A DNA stretch of 10,375 nt from Macrococcoides psychrotolerans (GTDB lineage Bacteria > Bacillota > Bacilli > Staphylococcales > Staphylococcaceae), in NCBI RefSeq assembly GCF_038095555.1, contig NZ_CP124593.1, positions 1 to 10,375 of the forward strand. Reading direction: 5' to 3'. Below, piece by piece: positions 1 to 7,300 of this stretch (positions are counted from its first letter, which is position 1; every line of letters begins with the position of its first letter). The notes under the pieces were generated by a model. That model had not been told where the DNA came from. It did not search any database and saw only the letters and a list, made by a program, of their open reading frames with translations. Made by a program: the position numbers and the translations under genes.

Positions 1-506
1 TCGTTGCCTGCTTCATCACTCGTTATAACAGTCACATTATAGTTTCCAGCTTTTGTTGGTGTACCTGAAATTGTATTTGTTTCTTCATTATAAGTCACAC
101 CGTCTGGTAAACCAGTTACATTATGAGTCACTGGATCTCCACTGTTGTCTTTGCCATTTAAAGTAACATCAATAATTGGTGTGTTCACTTCAGTTGTTTG
201 ATTTTCAATTGGGTCCACAGTTGGTGCTGTTGTATCTTCTACTGTAATTGTAAATGTCGTTTCTGTTTCGTTATATACTTTATCTGACGAAATAACAGTT
301 ACTTCATATGTTCCTGCTTTTGTAGGTGTACCTGAGATTGTATTCGTTTCTGAATTATATGTAACACCATCTGGTAAACCGAATACGTCATTTCGAACTG
401 TTTCACCACTATTATCATTCGCATTGATAACAATCGGATCTATTGCCGAATTTACTTCTGTTGTTTGATTATCAACTTTATCAACAACGGGTGGTGTCGT
501 ATCATC
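1..506 (-). repeat. Start of the Ig-module row of the left adhesin
   Basis: Two modules, the second cut by the edge, begin at residues 756 and 845. That is exactly 89 residues (267 bp) apart, the same length as the units of the right adhesin. They carry GLPDGVTYN, ETNTISGTPTKAG and NQTTEVN motifs. They are clearly related to but not identical with the right-hand row, and differ from each other more than those units do. Confidence 0.85.
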
Positions 507-2768
507 AACATTTACACCTGATGAGTTATTACTTGATGGTTTACTTTTTCCTATTTTAGATTGGCTACTTACAGAAGCAATATTGCTTGCACTTAATTGT
601 ATTGTACCCTCTATAAAAGTTTCAGGAACAAATGGTTTACTTGTTTCTGAATTCACAACGATTAAATATGTACTATTAGTATTTCCTAAATCTATACTTA
701 TAGAACCGTCACTATTAAAGATTATATTATGTGATGATGATACATCTACATAAGCGACATTTTTATCACTTCCACTTTGATTCAATGTATTCCTATCAGT
801 AACTTTCAAAATTTGAACTTTAGTAATATCTTTATTAAATTGGCTAATTACATCAGGATTTTTTTTAGTACCATTATATGGAGTTATTTTAACCTTGGCA
901 TTATTTAAAGTCCTAGCTTTACCGTTTACTGTATATGTTGTGTTATATGGATTATGATCATCTACTTTTTCTTGAACACTAGAATCTTGATATAAATCTA
1001 AATTTCGTGCATCAGTTGAATATTCTATTTTTCTTGTAGCATTATATTCTGAATCACCAATTTTTAAATTCAAGTTATAGTTATCTGTTTTGGTTGCTTC
1101 TTTAAAATTGATTAACCCTAACAAATCAACGTGTGCACTAGTGTTTTTATATTTTTCTATATTATCAGTAAACTTGAATGTAAATGAATTATCGGCACGA
1201 TTATAAGTACCTTTTGCATAAATACTATTTGCATCATTTCCTAATAGTATGCCATTATCTCTATCTGCAGATGTAGGATTTATTTCTTTAGGTATATGTA
1301 CAGTAAAATAATCATTTCTTTTTACGTCATTCGGAATAGATATATCGAAACCTATTTTAAAAGCAGCACCTTTATTCCATGTACCCTCTTGAAACTTAAC
1401 ATTACTAGATTTAATCTTGCTATTTACATCATCTCCACCCAATGGACTACCATCGGCTTTTGTTGCTTCTTTTTCCACTTTTGATGAAGATGCACTTAAA
1501 GCTTTTAAATTTTTATCAGTCTTACTTTTATTTTTTGATTTTTGGTCTATATCTTCTTTTTCTTTATCTGTTAATGGCTTAGTTGTTTTTAAGTCTGTAG
1601 CATCAACATTTGGGTCTATTTTGTTATCATTTTCAGAGTCACCTGTAGACAAACCATTGCCAACATTATCAGATTGATTATTATTATTTAATGGTTCCTC
1701 TGTTGATGGTTCTTCTATTGTGTCTTCTTCAGTTGATTTCGGTTTTTCTGTTGTGTCTTTTTTATTTTCATTAGAATCTTCATTCGTTGAATTTTCATCA
1801 GTTTTTGCATCTTCTTTTGATGAGTTCTTGTCGTCAGCTTTTGGTTGTTCTTTTATTGAGTCTTTATCACTTTTTTGTTCTTCAGAAGGATTCTTCAATT
1901 GATCTGCGTCAGCTTCTTTTGAGTCTTCTGAAGATTTTTTGTCATCTGTTTTTGGTTCTTCTGTTGTATCTTCTTCAGTTGATTTTGGTTCCTCTGTTGT
2001 ATCACTTTTATCTTCTTTAGGATCTTCACTTTTTGAATTTCCATCTGATTTTTGTTCATCTGATGTTGGCACTTCAGTCGTATCTTCTTCAGTTGATTTC
2101 GAGTCATCGTTTGTTTGTGGTTCCTCTGTTGATGGTTTTTCAGCTTCTTCTACATTAATGGTAAAAGTAGACTCTTTTTGAACGCCTGAATCATTTTTAG
2201 AAGTAACTGTGATCATATAGTTACCAGGAGTATTAGGGGTGCCTGAAATTGTATCAGTATTTGAATCATATGTAAGGCCATCTGGTAATCCTCGGACTTC
2301 ATTTGTATTATTCTCAGAACCTTCCACATTAATCCTTATTGGATTAATTGCGTCTTCTGAATTCACAGTTTGATTATCAATTTGTTCAATAGTAAAATCA
2401 CTTTGTTCTTTTGGTTCTGCTGTCGTATTATCTCCTGAAGCATTTGAATCTGATGTATTTTCTTCTGTTGTTGAATCTTCTGCTGTTTCTGTAGAATCAT
2501 TTGTTTTCTCTTCAGTTGGCAAATTCTCAGTCGATTCTTCAGTTGGTATTTCAACTGAATTTGGTACTTCAGTTTCATTTGATGTTTCTATATTCTTATT
2601 TGAATCTGTATTTGTAGTCGTTTCTGTACTCTGACTTTCTTCTTTTAATGCATTTGATTCTTCTGCATTTACGATATTAGGTGTACTCAAATAAAGCATT
2701 GCACCAATGATTACTGACCCAGTTCCAACAGAAAATTTGCGAATAGAATATCTGTTATTTTTAAACAT
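1..2768 (-). CDS. YSIRK-signal, MSCRAMM-like surface adhesin, N-terminal part (runs off left edge)
   Basis: Open without a stop from ATG at 2768 to the window edge (922 codons), so the C-terminus and any LPXTG anchor are not visible. Residues 1-35 form a signal peptide with YSIRKFSVGTGS at 7-18, a hydrophobic stretch, and probable cleavage after Val-Asn-Ala35. A Ser/Thr/Glu-rich stretch follows. Then come one Ig-like (He_PIG-type) module at about 124-208, an acidic Ser/Thr/Glu/Asp/Lys linker at about 209-430, and a probable N2-N3 adhesin region at about 443-745. The N2-N3 call rests on IPNDVKRNDYFTVHIP near 478-493, FTFKFTDN at 529-536 (resembling the MSCRAMM YTFTDYVD motif), and TYLIVVNS near 698-706 (resembling the N3 strand that precedes the latch). 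From about 755 a new row of 89-residue Ig-like modules begins. The inferred role is ligand binding at the cell surface after Sec export; the ligand is unknown. The start is supported by a good Shine-Dalgarno sequence. A closely related stalk is encoded just upstream at 4381-10375. Confidence 0.92.
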   Translation of the reverse strand, partial: MFKNNRYSIRKFSVGTGSVIIGAMLYLSTPNIVNAEESNALKEESQSTETTTNTDSNKNIETSNETEVPNSVEIPTEESTENLPTEEKTNDSTETAEDSTTEENTSDSNASGDNTTAEPKEQSDFTIEQIDNQTVNSEDAINPIRINVEGSENNTNEVRGLPDGLTYDSNTDTISGTPNTPGNYMITVTSKNDSGVQKESTFTINVEEAEKPSTEEPQTNDDSKSTEEDTTEVPTSDEQKSDGNSKSEDPKEDKSDTTEEPKSTEEDTTEEPKTDDKKSSEDSKEADADQLKNPSEEQKSDKDSIKEQPKADDKNSSKEDAKTDENSTNEDSNENKKDTTEKPKSTEEDTIEEPSTEEPLNNNNQSDNVGNGLSTGDSENDNKIDPNVDATDLKTTKPLTDKEKEDIDQKSKNKSKTDKNLKALSASSSKVEKEATKADGSPLGGDDVNSKIKSSNVKFQEGTWNKGAAFKIGFDISIPNDVKRNDYFTVHIPKEINPTSADRDNGILLGNDANSIYAKGTYNRADNSFTFKFTDNIEKYKNTSAHVDLLGLINFKEATKTDNYNLNLKIGDSEYNATRKIEYSTDARNLDLYQDSSVQEKVDDHNPYNTTYTVNGKARTLNNAKVKITPYNGTKKNPDVISQFNKDITKVQILKVTDRNTLNQSGSDKNVAYVDVSSSHNIIFNSDGSISIDLGNTNSTYLIVVNSETSKPFVPETFIEGTIQLSASNIASVSSQSKIGKSKPSSNNSSGVNVDDTTPPVVDKVDNQTTEVNSAIDPIVINANDNSGETVRNDVFGLPDGVTYNSETNTISGTPTKAGTYEVTVISSDKVYNETETTFTITVEDTTAPTVDPIENQTTEVNTPIIDVTLNGKDNSGDPVTHNVTGLPDGVTYNEETNTISGTPTKAGNYNVTVITSDEAGN
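2145..2399 (-). other. Isolated N-terminal Ig-like module of the left adhesin
   Basis: Residues about 124-208 carry the same signature (GLPDGLTYD, TDTISGTPNTPGNYMITVTS, STFTINVEE) as the stalk modules. They lie ahead of the acidic linker and the probable N2-N3 head, and show several substitutions and a slightly shorter length. Confidence 0.75.
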
Positions 2769-2774
2769 TAAATA

Positions 2775-2783
2775 CTTCCTCTC
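2775..2783 (-). promoter_or_regulatory. Ribosome binding site of the left adhesin
   Basis: On the minus strand GAGAGGAAG lies 6 nt before the ATG at 2768. This purine-rich Shine-Dalgarno match fixes the start, and the YSIRK signal peptide follows immediately. Confidence 0.8.
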
Positions 2784-2864
2784 ATATTTTGGATATAATA
2801 ATAATTATCATAATAGTAACAAAAAAGATAAGATGTGAATATACTTTTTTGTAAATTCGAAATT

Positions 2865-2894
2865 ATTACATAGATAACATTTAAATATTAGCAA
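2865..2894 (-). promoter_or_regulatory. Candidate promoter of the left adhesin
   Basis: Minus strand: -35 TTGCTA (2889-2894), an 18-nt spacer, and -10 TGTAAT (2865-2870). This would give a leader of roughly 90 nt. The region is so AT-rich that other pairs are possible, for example TTGTTA with TATTAT nearer the gene. It is the best spaced candidate by eye, not a firm call. Confidence 0.3.
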
Positions 2895-2988
2895 TTTTAA
2901 AAACAAAAAAATTTTATTTATTAAACTTTTCATTAATCAAAATTTTATTCTTAAAATCAAAAAGCCAACGAACCCCTTTTGCGCTAAC

Positions 2989-3001
2989 CCCATGATATGG
3001 G
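2989..3001. repeat. Subterminal palindrome, left end (repeated at 3054-3066)
   Basis: CCCATGATATGGG has a 5-bp stem (CCCAT/ATGGG) around GAT and begins 9 bp inside the tip. The right end has CCCTTAGTAAGGG at 4295-4307, 10 bp inside its tip. The outer CCC/GGG is shared and the inner pairs differ in a compensated way. It could be a transposase-binding palindrome or a hairpin; the function is inferred. Confidence 0.6.
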
Positions 3002-3044
3002 AGTAAAATAAAAACACTTTCGTTGAATTCATATTAAAATGAAT

Positions 3045-3083
3045 TGCGCTAACCCCATGATATGGGAGTAAAATAAAAACACT
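3045..3083 (+). repeat. Left terminal inverted repeat (inner copy)
   Basis: This begins TGCGCTAACCCC and ends AATAAAAACACT. With one gap it aligns to the reverse complement of 4278-4317, which begins TGGCACTGCACCC and ends AATAAAAACACT. The outer copy is at 2980-3018. Confidence 0.75.
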
Positions 3084-3090
3084 TTCGTTG

Positions 3091-3122
3091 AATTCATATT
3101 AAAATGAATTTATACGGAGGTG
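3091..3122 (+). promoter_or_regulatory. Hairpin and ribosome binding site before OrfA
   Basis: GGAGGTG (3116-3122) lies 8 nt before ATG 3131, a strong Shine-Dalgarno sequence that selects this start over the in-frame ATG at 3104. Just upstream is an inverted repeat, AATTCAT (3091-3097) and ATGAATT (3104-3110), with a 6-nt loop. The ATG at 3104 lies inside its right arm. Confidence 0.7.
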
Positions 3123-3130
3123 TTTTTTCT

Positions 3131-3445
3131 ATGAAAAGAGTGGCATATTCAGTTGAAATAAAATATAAAGTAGTAGAAATGAAACTTAAAGGATATAGTA
3201 CAAGAGAAATAATGGATGCTTTAAATATTAAAAATGAATCTCAAGTTAAAGTGTGGTGGAAATGGTATAGAAATGGGGAAACACATAGATTCAATCAACA
3301 AGTAGGTAAACAATATTCCTACGGAAAAGGAAATGAAGAATTGAGTACTGTTGAGACGCTAAAAATTGAATTAAAGCGCAAAGAAGTAGAAAATGAAATT
3401 TTAAAAAAGTACAAGGAATTGGAAAGGAAGTGGTCCCAGAGGTAG
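3131..3445 (+). CDS. IS3-family transposase subunit OrfA
   Basis: 104 residues with the IS3/IS150 OrfA layout. The N-terminal half is a helix-turn-helix that would bind the IS ends (about residues 5-50, with GYSTREIMDALNI and QVKVWWKWYRNGE). The C-terminal half is a charged coiled coil (about 70-100, ETLKIELKRKEVENEILKK) of the leucine-zipper type used for multimerisation. Start 3131 is chosen for its strong ribosome binding site; an in-frame ATG at 3104 would add nine residues but lies in a hairpin and lacks a comparable site. The 3' end overlaps OrfB by 16 nt in the -1 frame. A slippery site at residues 92-93 would yield the fused OrfAB transposase. OrfA alone commonly acts as a regulator in this family. 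Confidence 0.9.
   Translation: MKRVAYSVEIKYKVVEMKLKGYSTREIMDALNIKNESQVKVWWKWYRNGETHRFNQQVGKQYSYGKGNEELSTVETLKIELKRKEVENEILKKYKELERKWSQR
3403..3409 (+). promoter_or_regulatory. Programmed -1 frameshift site A AAA AAG
   Basis: The heptamer is in the correct OrfA phase (codons tta aaa aag). After a -1 slip, reading continues from GTA 3409 with no stop into the OrfB frame. This gives a 380-residue OrfAB: 93 residues from OrfA and 287 from the -1 frame. A6G is the classical slippery site of IS150-type elements. I did not find a convincing downstream stem-loop by eye. Confidence 0.8.
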
Positions 3446-4272
3446 TTGTTGAATTAGTAAATGAATTGAAATCTAAATATACAGTGAAAGTCATTTTAGA
3501 AACTTTAGATATTCCAAAATCAAATTATTACAGATGGAAAAACAAAGATTTCAGTATATCTGAGGATGAACGAGAAATTATAGAACTATGTAAGAAACAT
3601 CGTTTTACATATGGTTATAGAAAAATAACTGCCTTGTTAAATAGAAAAAATAATAAACCAATTAATCACAAAAAAGTACAAAGGATTATGCAAAAACATA
3701 ATTTAAATTGTAAAGTACGAATGAAAAAATCGAAAAGACCAGGGAATGCATATTATAAAACACATAATCTATTAAATAGAAACTTCAAAGCAGAGAAACC
3801 TTTAGAAGTACTTTTAACAGATATCACTTATTTACCCTTCGGGAATACAATGTTGTATCTTTCATCTATCATGGATGCTTACAATGGTGAAATTGTGGCA
3901 TATAAAATCGGTAATAAACAAAATCAAGAATTAGTAAATGAGACATTAAAACAACTTCAATTGGAACCAGGTACTATATTACATAGTGATCAAGGAAGTG
4001 TTTATACTTCTTATGAATACTATGCCCTATGTACAGAAAAAGGCATTACCAGAAGCATGTCCCGTAAGGGAACGCCAGCTGATAATGCCCCAATAGAATG
4101 TTTTCATGCCTCTCTAAAGTGTGAAACATTCTACTTAAACAGTGAGCTTAGAAGCTCTAATACCATTGTAATAGATATTGTCGAAAATTACATTGAAAAC
4201 TATAATAAAGTTAGAATTCAACAAAAACTAGGCTACTTATCCCCTATAGAATATAGGAAATTAGCAGCCTAG
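3430..4272 (+). CDS. IS3-family DDE transposase OrfB
   Basis: The frame is open from 3409. Counted from the possible GTG start at 3430 it is 280 residues, the usual size for OrfB. Residues about 45-95 match the HTH_21-type segment (EIIELCKKHRFTYGYRKITALLN by composition, then KKVQRIMQKHNL). The integrase-core catalytic triad is visible as D131 (LLTDITYLP), D187 (HSDQGSVY) and E223 (ADNAPIECFHASLK). The last two are separated by 35 residues, the D(35)E spacing of IS3 elements. The C-terminus has the usual YNKVRIQQKLGYLSPIEY motif. It catalyses cleavage and strand transfer at the IS ends, most likely as the OrfAB fusion. GTG 3430 has only a weak, crowded ribosome binding site, so separate OrfB synthesis would rely on coupling to OrfA. 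There is no disabling mutation, so the element may be active. Confidence 0.93.
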   Translation: MVPEVVVELVNELKSKYTVKVILETLDIPKSNYYRWKNKDFSISEDEREIIELCKKHRFTYGYRKITALLNRKNNKPINHKKVQRIMQKHNLNCKVRMKKSKRPGNAYYKTHNLLNRNFKAEKPLEVLLTDITYLPFGNTMLYLSSIMDAYNGEIVAYKIGNKQNQELVNETLKQLQLEPGTILHSDQGSVYTSYEYYALCTEKGITRSMSRKGTPADNAPIECFHASLKCETFYLNSELRSSNTIVIDIVENYIENYNKVRIQQKLGYLSPIEYRKLAA

Positions 4273-4277
4273 AAAAT

Positions 4278-4317
4278 AGTGTTTTTATTGAGCTCCCTTA
4301 GTAAGGGTGCAGTGCCA
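4278..4317 (-). repeat. Right terminal inverted repeat
   Basis: It runs from AGTGTTTTTATT to GTGCCA and is the imperfect inverse of the left end. It begins 5 nt after the OrfB stop codon, so the transposase gene runs almost into the repeat. Confidence 0.75.
4295..4307. repeat. Subterminal palindrome, right end
   Basis: CCCTTAGTAAGGG is an odd-length palindrome centred on G4301. It occupies nearly the same distance from the IS tip as CCCATGATATGGG at the left end. No U-run follows, so it is unlikely to be a terminator. Confidence 0.6.
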
Positions 4318-4380
4318 AATTTTCTTATCAGTCCTTTTGTGTTTAAAAATGTTTATCTTTTAGTTAAGATTCTAACTATT
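4318..4380. other. Intergenic remnant between the IS and the right adhesin
   Basis: 63 bp. Minus strand, just past the adhesin stop, is a weak AT-only inverted repeat TAGTTA/TAACTA (4361-4378). Nearer the IS is AAAAGGACTGATAAG (4324-4338), which resembles the 5' arm of a terminator hairpin. The expected partner (TTATCAGTCCTTTT) is absent on either side of the IS, so no complete terminator is visible for this gene. Confidence 0.5.
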
Positions 4381-7300
4381 TTACTTATCGGTCTTAGAAT
4401 CTTTTTTCTTTCTTCTAAATGTTAAAATTCCACCAAATAACGCAATAACAGATGCAAATAAAGTTAAGTTTTTATCCTGTTCACCTGTATCTGGCAATTC
4501 TTTAGAATCATTCCCATCATTTGATGAATTGTTTCCATTATCTCCTGAGTTGTCGTTTCCACCGTTTGTTGAATCGTCTCCATTATCTCCTGAGTTGTCG
4601 TTTCCACCGTTTGTTGAATCGTCTCCATTATCTCCTGAGTTGTCGTTTCCATCGTTTGATGAATCGTCTCCGTTATCTCCTGAGTTGTCGTCATCTTCAT
4701 CATCGCCTGGATTGTTACCATCATTTGATGAATCATCTTTTACAATTATAACGAATTTTGTCGTTGTTTCATTGCCTTCACTATCTCTAGTTACAACTGT
4801 AACAGTGTATTCACCAGGTTTTGTCGGTGTGCCTGAGATTGTATTTGTTTCTGGATTATATGTTACACCTTCTGGTAATCCTGACACTTCATGTGTCACT
4901 GGTTGACCGCTATTATCTTTACCATTCAACGTTATATCTTTGATTGGTGTATTTACTTCTGTCGTTTGGTCTTCTACTGGATCTACCGTTGGTGGTAATG
5001 TATCTTCAACTGTTATCGTAAATGTTGTTTCTGTTGTATTACCTGATTCATCTGTTGAAACTACTGTTACGTCATAACTTCCTACAGTTGTTGGTGTGCC
5101 TGAAATGGTATTTGTTTCTGGGTCATAAGTTACACCTTCTGGTAGCCCTGATACTTCATGAGTCACTGGTTTTCCACTATTATCTTTACCATTCAATGTT
5201 ACATCTTTAATAGGTGTGTTTACTTCTGTTGTTTGGTCTTCTACTGGATCTACATCAGGTGCTGTTGTGTCTTCAACAGTGATTGTAAATGTTGTTTCTG
5301 TTGTATTACCTGATTCATCTGTTGAAACTACTGTTACGTCATAACTTCCTACCATTGTTGGTGTACCTGAAATGGTATTTGTTTCTGGATCATATGTCAC
5401 ACCTTCTGGTAAGCCACTTACTTCATGAGTCACTGGTTGACCGCTATTATCTTTACCATTCAATGTTACATCTTTAATAGGTGTGTTTACTTCTGTTGTT
5501 TGGTCTTCAACCGGATCCACATCAGGCGCTGTTGTATCTTCTACTGTTATCGTGAATGACGTTTCTGTCGTATTACCAGACTCATCTGTTGAAACAACTG
5601 TTACGTCATAACTTCCTACAGTTGTTGGTGTACCTGAAATGGTATTTGTTTCTGGATCATATGTCACACCTTCTGGTAAGCCACTTACTTCATGAGTCAC
5701 TGGTTGACCGCTATTATCTTTACCATTCAATGTTACATCTTTAATAGGTGTGTTTACTTCTGTTGTTTGGTCTTCTACTGGATCTACATCAGGTGCTGTT
5801 GTGTCTTCAACAGTGATTGTAAATGTCGTTTCTGTTGTATTACCTGATTCATCTGTTGAAACTACTGTTACGTCATAACTTCCTACAGTTGTTGGTGTGC
5901 CTGAAATGGTATTTGTTTCTGGGTCATAAGTTACACCTTCTGGTAGCCCTGATACTTCATGAGTCACTGGTTTTCCACTATTATCTTTACCATTCAACGT
6001 TACATCTTTAATAGGTGTGTTCACTTCTGTTGTTTGATCTTCAATTGGATCTACCGTTGGTGGTAATGTATCTTCAACTGTTATCGTGAATGTTGTTTCT
6101 GTTGTATTACCAGACTCATCTGTTGAAACTACTGTTACGTCGTAACTTCCTACTGTTGTCGGTGTGCCTGAAATGGTATTCGTTTCTGGATCATACGTCA
6201 CACCTTCTGGTAAGCCATTTACTTCATGTGTCACTGGTTGACCGCTATTATCTTTACCATTCAATGTTACATCTTTAATAGGTGTGTTTACTTCTGTCGT
6301 TTGGTCTTCTACTGGATCTACCGTTGGTGGTAATGTATCTTCAACTGTTATCGTAAATGTTGTTTCTGTTGTATTACCTGATTCATCTGTTGAAACTACT
6401 GTTACGTCATAACTTCCTACAGTTGTTGGTGTGCCTGAAATGGTATTTGTTTCTGGGTCATAAGTTACACCTTCTGGTAGCCCTGATACTTCATGAGTCA
6501 CTGGTTTTCCACTATTATCTTTACCATTCAATGTTACATCTTTAATAGGTGTGTTTACTTCTGTTGTTTGGTCTTCTACTGGATCTACATCAGGTGCTGT
6601 TGTGTCTTCAACAGTGATTGTAAATGTTGTTTCTGTTGTATTACCTGATTCATCTGTTGAAACTACTGTTACGTCATAACTTCCTACCATTGTTGGTGTA
6701 CCTGAAATGGTATTTGTTTCTGGATCATATGTCACACCTTCTGGTAAGCCACTTACTTCATGAGTCACTGGTTGACCGCTATTATCTTTACCATTCAATG
6801 TTACATCTTTAATAGGTGTGTTTACTTCTGTTGTTTGGTCTTCAACCGGATCCACATCAGGCGCTGTTGTATCTTCTACTGTTATCGTGAATGACGTTTC
6901 TGTCGTATTACCAGACTCATCTGTTGAAACAACTGTTACGTCATAACTTCCTACAGTTGTTGGTGTACCTGAAATGGTATTTGTTTCTGGATCATATGTC
7001 ACACCTTCTGGTAAGCCACTTACTTCATGAGTCACTGGTTGACCGCTATTATCTTTACCATTCAATGTTACATCTTTAATAGGTGTGTTTACTTCTGTTG
7101 TTTGGTCTTCTACTGGATCTACATCAGGTGCTGTTGTGTCTTCAACAGTGATTGTAAATGTCGTTTCTGTTGTATTACCTGATTCATCTGTTGAAACTAC
7201 TGTTACGTCATAACTTCCTACAGTTGTTGGTGTGCCTGAAATGGTATTTGTTTCTGGGTCATAAGTTACACCTTCTGGTAGCCCTGATACTTCATGAGTC

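Larger units (their letters stand above)
2769..2979. other. Intergenic upstream region of the left adhesin
   Basis: About 210 bp of very AT-rich DNA between the adhesin start and the left end of the insertion sequence. No open frame of note. It holds the ribosome binding site and candidate promoters. At its far end, on the minus strand, GTTCGTTGGC followed by TTTTT (2959-2973) looks like the 3' arm and U-tract of a rho-independent terminator whose 5' arm is absent. Confidence 0.6.
2979..3110. repeat. Perfect 65-bp tandem duplication of the IS left end
   Basis: The block at 2979-3045 recurs at 3044-3110 with a 65-bp offset and no mismatch by eye. The two copies share TT at the junction. Each copy holds the left terminal repeat, the palindrome CCCATGATATGGG, the AATAAAAACACT inner part of the terminal repeat, and the hairpin AATTCAT-attaaa-ATGAATT. 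Only the right-hand copy is followed by the OrfA ribosome binding site. Confidence 0.9.
2980..4317 (+). mobile_element. IS3-family (IS150-like) insertion sequence
   Basis: A complete-looking element with OrfA and OrfB in overlapping frames, related terminal inverted repeats of about 40 bp, and TG/CA tips (TGCGC at the left, GTGCCA at the right). Measured from the outer left tip it is 1338 bp; from the inner copy of the duplicated left end (3045) it is 1273 bp. Both fit IS3-family sizes. It lies between two adhesin genes, in the opposite orientation to both. There is no target duplication at the outer tip (ttt versus aat). The inner tip is preceded by AAT (3042-3044), matching AAT at 4318-4320, but three bases is weak evidence. 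I do not recognise a named IS. Confidence 0.88.

Noticed and set aside
1296..2181. Plus-strand open frames rich in Ser and Phe opposite the left adhesin
   Set aside because: They lie opposite the continuous 922-codon minus-strand gene. Their composition is that expected from the complement of Ser/Glu/Asp/Lys codons.
3104..3130. Earlier ATG for OrfA
   Set aside because: It lies within the arm of a hairpin and has no good Shine-Dalgarno sequence, whereas GGAGGTG is ideally placed for ATG 3131.
2976..4320. Target-site duplication for the outer IS tips
   Set aside because: The flanks ttt and aat do not match. The tttt runs on both sides match only if the TG/CA tips are ignored. The AAT match at the inner tip is too short to be conclusive.
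4361..4378. Rho-independent terminator TAGTTA/TAACTA after the right adhesin
   Set aside because: The stem is six A/T-dominated pairs, with no U-run on the minus strand, so it is too weak to call.
4464..4736. Alternative minus-strand frame rich in Met, Thr and Gln over the 45-bp repeats
   Set aside because: It is an out-of-frame reading of the repeat in the right adhesin, which has the proper anchor in the main frame.
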